Origin: Casp-actino8 sp964614655
Lineage (GTDB): Bacteria > Actinomycetota > Acidimicrobiia > Acidimicrobiales > Ilumatobacteraceae
Direction of reading: 5' to 3'
Assembly: GCA_964614655.1 (NCBI GenBank)
Contig: CAZTPF010000009.1
Span: 1 to 64,000, forward strand
Length of the DNA: 64,000 nt
In this document: positions 8,748 through 17,102 of the stretch, one piece after another
Numbering within the stretch: the stretch's first letter is position 1
Layout of the letters: each line of letters starts with the position of its first letter
Notes under the pieces: model-generated
The model's input: only the letters and a program-made list of their open reading frames with translations
Told to the model about the DNA's origin: nothing
Database searches by the model: none
Position numbers and translations under genes: made by a program

Positions 8748-8760
8748 CAAGCACTGCTTG
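8748..8760. promoter_or_regulatory. Perfect 13-bp palindrome, candidate operator of the XRE regulator
   Basis: CAAGCACTGCTTG is a perfect inverted repeat around one central base, 14 bp upstream of the HbhA/MLDS-like start codon. Its position between the presumed promoter and ribosome site fits an autoregulatory operator for the adjacent XRE protein. Assignment is inference. Confidence 0.5.
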
Positions 8761-8789
8761 ATTTACTTAGCGGAGGTGTGTGTGGCTCG

Positions 8790-9320
8790 TCACAGTTGGC
8801 CGGCGAGTCGAGTGATCCGTGGGTCGCCCTCGCTCAGGACCGACGCCAGTCGTCGACTCGCAACTCCGCGGTCCAGGGTTCCCGATGCAGTCATCTCGTC
8901 GATGTCGACCCAGTCCTTCGGCCGATCGAACATCGCCTTGAAGACCGCCAGATCTTCAGCGGCCAGGATGCGCACCGATCGACCAGCGAATTCCACCGTA
9001 CGACAACGGCGCGCCACGTCGTCGTGGAAGTCGGAAACGGCGAAGAACACGTCGACCGGTGTGTCGTCCCACCAGAGCCGTACCTGATCGTCGTCCACGA
9101 CCGCTTTTCGATCAGACGATGTGCACGCCACACCATCGGGCAGAGCGGCAAACACTCGATCGACCTCCGTCGACCGCACGAAGACGTTCACGTCGATGTC
9201 GCGCGTTCCCCGTGGTTCTTCGGTGGCATACGCAAGAGCGAACGCCCCACCGAACGCCCACTCGATCGACGATGTCTCGAGCGCATCGGCAATGGCAATG
9301 ATGCGGTCGACGAGATTCAT
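8790..9320 (-). CDS. Nucleotidyltransferase, AbiEii/MNT-like (possible toxin of a TA pair)
   Basis: The protein has 176 aa. The nucleotidyltransferase core is visible: GG at 24-25, then GTRDIDVNV with Asp41 and Asp43 as metal ligands, and a later strand VDVFFAVSDFHDD. The C-terminal part (EDLAVFKAMFDRPKDWVDIDEM) matches the helical end of AbiEii-type or small COG-type nucleotidyltransferases that modify tRNA or proteins. Its ATG overlaps the stop of the XRE gene, so it is co-translated with it. Toxin role is inference from this arrangement. Confidence 0.75.
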   Translation of the reverse strand: MNLVDRIIAIADALETSSIEWAFGGAFALAYATEEPRGTRDIDVNVFVRSTEVDRVFAALPDGVACTSSDRKAVVDDDQVRLWWDDTPVDVFFAVSDFHDDVARRCRTVEFAGRSVRILAAEDLAVFKAMFDRPKDWVDIDEMTASGTLDRGVASRRLASVLSEGDPRITRLAGQL

Positions 9321-9607
9321 GCCAGTCGAGCTTTCGCCAGTGGACGCGGGCGATACGGGAGGGCCTCGGCGAGCCGCAGGACCTCGGCCAGTTTGCGACC
9401 CTGTTCGACCGGATCGAGCCTTCTCACGAATCGGATCTCGAACCCCAGAGCCTCAATCATGCGCCCGACGACGTCGAGGGACGGCTGACGGCGACCGCAC
9501 TCGTATGCGCTCACCACTGTGCTCGGGATACCCACTCGCCGGGCGACCTCGGCCTGGGTGAGGCCAGCCTTCGTCCGCAGATCCCGCAGGGTGGAGCCGT
9601 CGAACAT
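9317..9607 (-). CDS. XRE-family regulator / antitoxin-like protein
   Basis: The protein has 96 aa. The helix-turn-helix spans about residues 5-60 (LRDLRTKAGLTQAEVARRVG, then STVVSAYECGRRQPSL), followed by a basic tail (PYRPRPLAKARLA). ATG at 9607 is chosen over longer starts because clustered inverted repeats lie immediately upstream. It precedes and overlaps the nucleotidyltransferase gene, the usual order for an antitoxin-toxin pair in which the first protein represses the operon. Confidence 0.75.
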   Translation of the reverse strand: MFDGSTLRDLRTKAGLTQAEVARRVGIPSTVVSAYECGRRQPSLDVVGRMIEALGFEIRFVRRLDPVEQGRKLAEVLRLAEALPYRPRPLAKARLA

Positions 9608-9618
9608 GGGCTCACCAT

Positions 9619-9642
9619 ATCCGCCAACTAAGCGGATCCGCT
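9619..9642. promoter_or_regulatory. Clustered inverted repeats upstream of the XRE/nucleotidyltransferase operon
   Basis: ATCCGC (9619-9624), seven bases, then GCGGAT (9632-9637), which itself is part of a perfect 12-bp palindrome AGCGGATCCGCT (9631-9642). Three half-sites thus lie 12-35 bp before the XRE start. This is the expected form of an operator for an autorepressing HTH antitoxin; inference. Confidence 0.5.
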
Positions 9643-10511
9643 CAGAAGAGGCGGAGTAGGGCCTGACGCGCCCCTTCGGCATCCAGGTCGGTCACCACCT
9701 GAATCGGAGACCCCTCATCCGGAGTCCCGGTGACCCGGCCCTCGGCGTCCAGCTCCACCGCCATAGGGGTCAGGGTGAAATGCTCCGGCTCAACAGCCAC
9801 CAGCAGCGCCAACGGATCGTGGGCCGGACTGCGATCGTTTGGCATCCCCTCCCGCAACGTCGACAACCACCGCCAAAAGATGCGGGACTGTTCGGCGATC
9901 AACGACCCGATGGAGTGCTCGGCGCCAATCCGGTCGATGTCGATCTCGTGCAGGAACACCCGCAAGGTCTGATCAAGAGGGACGACCGTGATCGGCGCAC
10001 CTGAGCGCAGCACGATGTCGGTCGCCACCACGTCGGACGCAAAGTTGTGTTCGGGCCAGCCACTACGGAACTCCCCACCCATCACGATGAGGCGCTTCAG
10101 ATTGCGAGCGAAGTCGGGGTCTCGGCGAATCGCCTCGGCGATGTTGGTGAGTGGACCGATGGCCAGAATCTCGAGAGTTCCAGGAGGGGACGCAGCCAGT
10201 TCCACCAGAACGTCGACCGCATCACCTGACGAATACGTCGCATCGGAGATTCCCGGTACACCCGCCCCTTCGTGGCCGGCCCACAACACCGACTTACCGC
10301 TCATCGGTTGTTCGCGACCTCGAAACACGGAAACGTCGAGACCCATCCCCTGAAGAGCGACCGAAGCCAGGCGAGCGCGCACATCCGTGTTGCCATAAAC
10401 GATCGTGACTGCTTCGAGGCTCACGTCGACCAGGTTTGGCACCATGGCGAGAGTCCACAGGTCGTCGACGTCGGTGCCGATATCGGTGTCGATGACGAGA
10501 CGACGAGTCAC
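9642..10511 (-). CDS. Inosine-uridine preferring nucleoside hydrolase family protein
   Basis: The protein has 289 aa from a GTG at 10511. The calcium-binding N-terminal motif is DTDIGTDVDD, a variant of the usual DTDPGxDD. ILAIGPLTNIAEAI and VMGGEF follow, with HNFASDVVA and AHDPLALLV later; these are the standard ligands and purine/ribose contacts. It splits ribonucleosides into base and ribose. A TTG at 10559 would add 16 residues, but GTG places the metal site at the normal distance from the start. It ends where the putative TA operator begins. Confidence 0.85.
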   Translation of the reverse strand: MTRRLVIDTDIGTDVDDLWTLAMVPNLVDVSLEAVTIVYGNTDVRARLASVALQGMGLDVSVFRGREQPMSGKSVLWAGHEGAGVPGISDATYSSGDAVDVLVELAASPPGTLEILAIGPLTNIAEAIRRDPDFARNLKRLIVMGGEFRSGWPEHNFASDVVATDIVLRSGAPITVVPLDQTLRVFLHEIDIDRIGAEHSIGSLIAEQSRIFWRWLSTLREGMPNDRSPAHDPLALLVAVEPEHFTLTPMAVELDAEGRVTGTPDEGSPIQVVTDLDAEGARQALLRLF

Positions 10512-10562
10512 CGACGAAGTCTCGCCGATCGTCAGAGATCGGGGATTGATCCACAGCAAAGG

Positions 10563-10590
10563 AAAATGCCGCCCCGAAGGACGGCATTTT
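10563..10590 (-). terminator. Intrinsic terminator after tRNA-fMet
   Basis: A perfect 9-bp stem (AAAATGCCG / CGGCATTTT) with a 10-base loop, ending in a T run on the minus strand, directly 3' of the tRNA gene. Confidence 0.75.
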
Positions 10591-10595
10591 CACAT

Positions 10596-10672
<77 letters not shown>

Positions 10673-10724
10673 GCGAAGACTTGTGAGTGTAGGAGTGGGA
10701 TCGTTCAGCGCCAACCCTCAGGCG

Positions 10725-11174
10725 TCATCCTGCCCTGTCGCCTACCCCAACGGTCAGAGTCCGAACGTTGCCCGAGTCGAACGACAGGGTCACTTCCACG
10801 GACTGCCCCGTCGTCAAGGGCGATGCCAGACCCACCAATTGCACGTAATGGCTGCCGGGTTCGAAGTCGACCCAGGTGTTGGCCGGAACGCCCACGTACT
10901 CGATGTCGTCTTCCAACTCGCCATTGCGCTCGAGCACCTGGTGCACCACCGCCGCCTCGGCGACGAACGACGACACGGCAGCCGACAGCAAGACATCGTC
11001 CACCGGGCTCGCCACTCGGAAGTACATGTCGGAGGTGTCGGAACCTTCAGCCGTCGGCTCGATCCATGCCTTCTCGATGGTGAGCGTCGACACCGATGCC
11101 TTCGACGAGTCGTCGGATCCACAGGCCGCCAGCAACATGAGCCCGGCGGTCAGGACGATGATCGACTTCTTCAT
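10725..11174 (-). CDS. PCu(A)C-family copper chaperone-like lipoprotein with degenerate metal motif
   Basis: The protein has 149 aa. Lipoprotein signal peptide with lipobox LLAAC near residue 20. The PCuAC beta-sandwich is recognisable (WIEPTAEGSDTSDMYFRV; GSHYVQLVGL). The usual copper site H(M)x10Mx21HxM is degraded: VHQ lacks the first Met, the intervening Met is missing, and the last His-x-Met is HYVQ. It may not bind Cu(I) as the classic periplasmic chaperone does. GGAGGAAG, 5 bases before ATG 11174, fixes the start. Confidence 0.8.
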   Translation of the reverse strand: MKKSIIVLTAGLMLLAACGSDDSSKASVSTLTIEKAWIEPTAEGSDTSDMYFRVASPVDDVLLSAAVSSFVAEAAVVHQVLERNGELEDDIEYVGVPANTWVDFEPGSHYVQLVGLASPLTTGQSVEVTLSFDSGNVRTLTVGVGDRAG

Positions 11175-11197
11175 GATTCTTCCTCCATCGTTGTCGT

Positions 11198-11923
11198 TCA
11201 ACTCAGTTCGGCGATCTCGCGGGCGATACACCAGTCGAGAACACTCACCAGTGTGTCGGCCAGACGCGCCGAGGCCACTTTCAGGTTGGCCGTGAACTGC
11301 TCGGCAGTCGCCGTGTGATGATCGACCAGGTCGGTGATCGCTTTCACCGCCATGAACGGTACGGACATCTGTTCACAGACGTACCCCACGGCGGCGGCTT
11401 CCATGTCCTTCACGCATGCACCCGACGCCGCGATCATGGCCCGGTCGTCGTCGTTCTCATCGAGGGAGTTGCTGGTGGTCACCACACCGGTCTTCAACCC
11501 GAGCGACCGCGCCATCGTGCGGGCGCTCACTACCGGGTAGGCGCCGATGCCGTAGGCCTCGAAACCTTCGAGGGCGATCCGTCGATCGTGATGCACCACC
11601 TGCCCGTCGCTCACGTACACGTCACCCACCTCTCCCCCGCATCGCTGCCATCCGCCGGCCGTCCCGGCCGAGATCACGAGTTCGGGTGCGAACGCGGTGA
11701 TCGTGGAATAGGTCGTCAGAGCGGCCGCTTCGGTTCCGATCGAATCGACACCGAAGCGACGATCCCGGCCGTTGATCGCCACCCGCACCTCGGCACCATG
11801 ACGCTCGGCATCGAACCAGCGTGTCACCAAGGGGCTCGGACTCGTGACCGACCGCGCATCGAGGGTCGACAAGATGGGCGCGGCCTCGGCCGCCATCGCC
11901 ATCACCACCGCAATTCGACGCAC
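11198..11923 (-). CDS. 5'-methylthioadenosine/S-adenosylhomocysteine nucleosidase-like protein
   Basis: The protein has 241 aa. It begins with the family strand RIAVVMAMAAEAAP and contains ELVISAGTAGG, a catalytic-site strand DMEAAAVGYVC, and AITDLVDHH. These are the purine/ribose-binding elements of the PNP/MTAN fold. The reaction would be hydrolysis of MTA or SAH to adenine plus thioribose products. GTG start at 11923 is the only in-frame choice close to the first strand. Gene order here with PCuAC suggests an operon, 23 bp apart. Confidence 0.78.
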   Translation of the reverse strand: MRRIAVVMAMAAEAAPILSTLDARSVTSPSPLVTRWFDAERHGAEVRVAINGRDRRFGVDSIGTEAAALTTYSTITAFAPELVISAGTAGGWQRCGGEVGDVYVSDGQVVHHDRRIALEGFEAYGIGAYPVVSARTMARSLGLKTGVVTTSNSLDENDDDRAMIAASGACVKDMEAAAVGYVCEQMSVPFMAVKAITDLVDHHTATAEQFTANLKVASARLADTLVSVLDWCIAREIAELS

Positions 11924-11977
11924 GTTTCCATGGTAGATGCGCACGCCGTCACCATCGTCGACGACTACCGTACGGCC

Positions 11978-12111
11978 GTGGCCCTGTTCAAGAAGTCGAA
12001 AAAGGCACGCCAAGCCGAGCTCGACGAGATGCGCAACCAGATTCGCGATCTCACGTCCCAACTCGCCGCCCTCACGTCGTCACAGGCCGCATCATCGGGC
12101 CAGATCGACGA
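11978..12111 (+). CDS. Small coiled-coil protein (3' partial, runs into gap)
   Basis: About 44 residues are readable from a GTG at 11978, or about 60 from an in-frame ATG at 11930: a Lys-rich start (FKKSKKARQAELDEM) then heptad-like NQIRDLTSQLAAL. A basic head followed by a coiled coil resembles short cytosolic scaffold proteins. The C-terminus is in the N-gap. Divergent from the nucleosidase gene. Function unknown. Confidence 0.5.
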
Positions 12112-12211
12112 NNNNNNNNNNNNNNNNNNNNNNNNNNNNNNNNNNNNNNNNNNNNNNNNNNNNNNNNNNNNNNNNNNNNNNNNNNNNNNNNNNNNNNNNN
12201 NNNNNNNNNNN
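12112..12211. other. Assembly gap (100 N)
   Basis: Placeholder of unknown length between the 3' ends of the coiled-coil gene and the UPF0182 gene. The UPF0182 side is low-complexity (Thr-Asp-Thr-Gly repeats), which probably broke the assembly. Confidence 0.95.
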
Positions 12212-15036
12212 GCCACCGGATCGGTGGTGTCGGGGTCGACCGTCGTCCCGGTGTCAGTGCCGCCACCCGTGCCCGTGTCGACTCCGGTGTCGGTACCCGG
12301 ATCGAGTTCGTCGATCACATCGGTATCGGTGCTCGCTTCGCCAGCGATCTCGCCGAGGTCGACGTTGGCTCCTGGGAACAAACGGTTCATGGCGTCGCTC
12401 AAGTTGTCGCCGATCACCGAACGACCGTCGTACCACGCAAGGATGCGGCGCACGAACACCTGCTTCGAACCCGGATCGTCGGGACGCACGTACAGCGGAC
12501 GCATCCACACCAGACCGTCACCCACCGGGAAGAACTGCAACTGACCGAACACGACACGCGAACCGCGCTGGTCGAGCAACGTGATGACCGGGGCGATCTC
12601 GGTGTCACTGGTGAGTTCGGCGGCCACCGTGGCCGGACCTTCGGGCAACGAACCGTTCACCTGATACACGGTGAGCTGGCCGTACGTATCGGGATCGTTC
12701 GACACAGTCATGAAGGCCCGCAATTCCTTACGGGTGTCGTCGGCCGAGAACGGCACGAAGGGTCGCAGCAACGAGAACTTCGACTCGGAGTCACCCGGTG
12801 CACGGAAGTACGAGTAATACGGCTCGAAACGGTTCACGTTGGCGTCGGCCACGTCACCGGTGTTGGCCTCCGACACGGCGTCGGTCACCGCCACACCCGT
12901 CACGACGTTCGACACTTCCGGATCACGCGGTGCGGCCTGAGCCACACTCCACGCCGCGTCACGATTGAAGAACTGATCGACGTCGGAGAACTGGTAGCGG
13001 CCGTACAGGTTGGTCTGGGCCCGGAAGAGATCTTCCGGATACCGGAAGTGCTCACGTAGTTCAGTCGACACCTGATCACCCGGTGTGAACAGATCGGGGA
13101 AGGCCTTGGCCCAGGCATTCACGATCGGATCAGTGGGATCGATCACGTACAACGTGACATCACCGGTGTAGGCGTCGATCACGGCCTTCACGCTGTTGCG
13201 CACATAGTTGAAGTTGGTGTCGAGTCCCGAACCAGGAGTCAACTGCGAGGTGTTGGCTTGCTGCGCGTACGGATAGCGCGAGGTGGTGGTGAAGGCGTCG
13301 AGAATCCAGAGCACCTTGCCGTCGACGACAGCCGGATACGGATCGGCATCGAGCCGCAGGAACGGCGCCAACTTCGATACCCGGTCGCGAACGTCGCGTA
13401 CGTGGATGAGTCGCGAGTCGTCCTGGATGAGACTCGAGCCGAAGAGGTTGAACTCGCTGAAGTGAACGGCGAAGGCGAGGCGACGCAGTGTGGAGTTGAG
13501 GCGTACACCAGCGTCACCGTCGTACGGGGCTGCGTCACGTCCGGGACAGGCCTGCTCGACCTGATCGGTCTTCACGATCGCATAACCGGGCTGATTGGTA
13601 CCGACGTACAACTCGGGTCGATCGACGTCGAGTGGGGTGTAGATCGGGCGACCGTCGGGCGTGATCTTGCTCGCCGATGCCGCCACGACTCCACAGCCGT
13701 GCGTGTAGATGAGGTGACGTGACACCCAGGTTCGGTTGGGGATGCCGTCGGAGTTGAGTTCGCGAGCCGCCACGAAGGTCTGCTGCATCTCACCATCGAT
13801 CGAATAGCGGTCGACGTCGAGATCGTTGATCGCGTAGAACGCGAAGAGTCCTTCGTCGAGGAAGAAGCGGTCGCGCATCTCGGAGATGTCGAGTAGACGT
13901 GCGTCGGCCAGAACGTCGGCATCGCTCGACACATCGGCGCTGGTGACACCGTTGAAGTCGACCTGTTCGACGCGAACGTTGTCGAGACCCATTGCCGCCT
14001 GCGTGGCTTCGATGTTGCGGGCGATGTACGGACGCTCACGGGTCGTCACGTTCGGCTGTACGACGAATCGCTGGATGATCGCCGGGTAGATCGCACCGGC
14101 GATGACGGCCACCAGTGCCCACAACGCCATCGACAGAAGCGGAAGCCGCCAGCCACCCCAACGCACGCCAGCGAGGAAGAGCGCCGCCACGAGGAGGCTC
14201 ACCATGATGAGCAAGTTGATGGCCGGCAACTGGGCATTGACATCGGTGTAGGTGGCACCCTTCACCACGCCGCGGGTCGAGGCCGTGAGTTCGAAGCGCT
14301 GCAACCAGTAGTCGACCGCCTTGATGACGGCGAGGAGGGCGAACAACACGCTCAGATGGATACGTGCTCCCTTGGCCACGCGATCCTTCGGGTCCTGCAC
14401 CCGGATCGCGCCGTTGAGGAAGTGCATGATCGCACTGAGAATCGTGATGAGGATGAGCGCGGCGAACGCCCAGTCGACCACATACGTGAGGAACGGCAGT
14501 CGGAACACGTAGAAGCCGACGTCGACACCGAACTGCGGATCGTCGATACCGAACGACTGCGAATTACGGAAGAGCAGCCATTCGCTCCACTGCGACATGG
14601 CCGGCAAGCCGACGAACAATCCGAACAGAATCGCCACACCGATGCGGAGTAGACGCGATCGTGGCTGCACCACCGTGCGATAGCGCTCGACGATCTCGCG
14701 CTCGGGGCCGGAGGGCAGGTCGGATGGCGCCAGCCGCTGCGCGATGGTGAGACTCACGAAGCACAGAACTGCGAACCCGACCGCGAACACCAGGCCGAGC
14801 AGAACCTTCGACAGGAACGTGGTCCAGAACACGTCGGTGCGCTCGACCGAGTCGAACCACAGCAGATCGACGTAGAAGTTGGCGAGTGTTCGCGCCGACA
14901 GGAACAGAACGACGAGAACGACCGCGATCGCAACGAGGATCAATCGGCCCTTCGACGCCCAGGCGGGACGGTTTCCGCGCGGACCACGAGGGCCACGACG
15001 ACGCGGACCACCGGGAAGGTCCGAGGGGATGCGCAC
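12212..15036 (-). CDS. UPF0182 family integral membrane protein (3' end in gap)
   Basis: At least 941 residues. A basic N-terminus (PGGPRRRGPRGPRGNRP) is followed by seven predicted membrane helices in the first 320 residues and then a large extracytoplasmic domain, as in actinobacterial UPF0182 proteins (Mycobacterium Rv3193c). The C-terminal tail is an acidic Asp/Thr/Gly linker that enters the gap. In mycobacteria this gene neighbours a PDZ-Lon gene (Rv3194c); here the same two genes flank the DivIVA-like gene. GTG start. The role is unknown; an envelope function is likely. Confidence 0.9.
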
Positions 15037-15045
15037 GTAGGCAGA

Positions 15046-16034
15046 TTAGTTCTGCATCGGCACGATGACACATCGGCAACCCGAATGGGCCGGCGCATGT
15101 GTGTGACCGGTGGGGAACGCCTCACCAGCATCGATTGCACCCGCCAAGGAATTGTCTTCGGCATCGGGACAGGCCGGACCGGCGGGGTCGTACTTCCAGC
15201 AGACTTTGGTACCCGGTGTGAGTGCGGCAAGAGCACCACGTCCGTAAGCCGCATACGCAAGATCGTCGATCTGCTCGTCGATGAACTGGCTCTTCCACTC
15301 GCGGAAGAGTGCTCGCACCAACTTCGACAGCTCGGCGTTGTCGGCCGACTGCGAGATGGATCGGCTGAGTCGTTCGCGCAATGGTTCGACGATCGACGTG
15401 ACGACGATCTCGTCGACGGCCTTCAGTTGGCTCTTGACCATGTCACCGAGTTCGCGGTCGGTCGCTTTGCTGTCGGACGTCTGCATCGAACGAGCTCCGG
15501 CGACGGCGGCCGACTTGATCGACGCCGAGAGAGCCGAGCAGTAACGCTTGGTGTGCTCGGCTTTCGGTCCGACGATGGCATCGAGTGTCTTCACCGGCTT
15601 CTTGGCGCGCAATACATCGAGGATCTGGTTCTGCTCGTCGGCGAGCACCCGCTTGGCCTTGCGACTCATCGTCAGGATGAGCGGAACGATGATTTCGTCG
15701 CGACTCTCGAACGTGCTCACCGTGCCCACGGTCTCGGCGATCGAACGGGCCACCGGCACCTCAGGTGCCTTGGGTTCCTTGGCTTCGGACGACGCGCCCT
15801 TCTTGTCGGCCTCACGATTCGCGTCCTTGGCCACCATCTCGGCACTGGCCCGACGCAACTTGGCGAAGATGTCGTCGGTGCTGGCTGTCGGACGAGCGGC
15901 GCGTGGTGCCGGCGTCGGCTCGGGAGTCTCGTCGACGTCGACGGAGTCGTCATCGTCGGCATCGACATGATCGACAGTCGGCTCGGCCTTGCCGAACAAC
16001 TGCACCACGTTCGACACCGGCTCGGGCGTCTCGA
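15046..16034 (-). CDS. C-terminal part of DivIVA-fusion protein with MuF-like Cys/His domain (5' end in gap)
   Basis: The frame is open right up to the gap (its first residues read ETPEPV), so it is most simply the 3' half of the DivIVA gene on the other side. About 329 residues: acidic Asp/Pro linker, a long helical region (READKKGASSEAKEPKAPEV to SKLVRALFREWKSQF), then a terminal domain with VCWKYDPAGPACPDAEDNSL and APAHSGCRC. That Cys/His pattern resembles the C-terminus of phage Mu F-type minor head proteins. A GTG at 16017 could also start a separate gene. Role unknown. Confidence 0.7.
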
Positions 16035-16134
16035 NNNNNNNNNNNNNNNNNNNNNNNNNNNNNNNNNNNNNNNNNNNNNNNNNNNNNNNNNNNNNNNNNN
16101 NNNNNNNNNNNNNNNNNNNNNNNNNNNNNNNNNN
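16035..16134. other. Assembly gap (100 N) inside acidic low-complexity coding sequence
   Basis: Both flanks encode acidic Glu/Thr/Val/Asp-rich sequence on the minus strand, so the gap probably interrupts one gene. The frame change across the Ns means nothing because the length is a placeholder. Confidence 0.9.
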
Positions 16135-17042
16135 ACGACATCGGTCGTCTCGACGTCGTCGGTCGTCTCGTCGGCTGCCTCGTCGACCATTGTGTCGTCG
16201 ACCACTGTGTCTTCGATCGTGACTTCCTCGACGACCGTTTCCTCAGCAACCACGTCGGGCGTTTCGGGCTGATCGACCGACGGATGGCGCACCACGCGTG
16301 CATCGACCTCGTCATCGGTGTCCTGGTCGTACACCACCGGCTCGTCCTGAACGACGAGCGGCACCGGACCGGTGGAATTGGCGAGGTTCACGAAACCACT
16401 CGGCTCGTCGGCGGCGTCCTCGAGGTCACTCAACACGTCGTCCGCCGCCACCCGGGCCCGTTCGAACGCCTGAATGAGGCGCTCACGACCGTGATACAGG
16501 TCTTCGATCTGTTCACGGGCCAACTCGCGACGGCGCGAGATGTCGGCCAGAACCCGCTCGCGATAGGCACGGGCTTCGTCGACCATGTCGCGGCCCTGCT
16601 GCTTGGCCATCATGATCTCGCTCTCGGCGTCGGCCATGGCGTCCTGGCGGACCCGGGCCGCCTCGAGATCGGCCTCTTCACGAATCCGAGCCGAGTCCTC
16701 GGTGGCGTCGCGAATCAGACGCTGGGCTGTCTCTTCGGCCCGGTGGCGCAACTTCGCCCCGGCCTCACGAGCGGCCTGGATGATGCGGGCCGTCTCCTCG
16801 CCCAGGAGTTCGGCCAGGCGCTCCTCGTCGAGGTCGCCCGGTACGAGCGACACACCCTGCTGATTGGCGAGTTCGCGCTCGAGAAAACGCTCCCGCTCCT
16901 GCAAGCGGGACAATTCGGCCGAGACCATGCGCAGGAAGTCGCGCACTTCGGACTGGTCGAATCCTCGGCGGGTGGTCGGGAACGACGCCCCGGCCACAGC
17001 GGACGGGGACGACGGATCGGGACGCGAAAACGAGATAGCCAC
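16135..17042 (-). CDS. DivIVA-domain protein (3' end in gap; probably one gene with 15046-16034)
   Basis: About 302 residues are readable from a GTG at 17042. Residues about 20-60 form a DivIVA N-terminal domain (TRRGFDQSEVRDFLRMV), followed by a long coiled coil to about residue 195 (RLQERERFLEREL through ELAREQIEDLYHGRERL), then an acidic Thr/Asp/Glu/Val tail. DivIVA/Wag31 proteins sense membrane curvature and organise polar growth or division. The acidic tail and Cys/His C-terminus set this protein apart from ordinary Wag31. Confidence 0.82.
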
Positions 17043-17102
17043 GCAGGGAGAGTACGGAATGCCTGTGGACGAGGGGTGGCAATCCCCCGTGACGTGCGAA
17101 CG

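Noticed and set aside
12240..12330. Asp/Thr/Gly repeats at the UPF0182 end as a separate repeat element
   Set aside because: Part of the protein's acidic linker, in frame; low complexity only.
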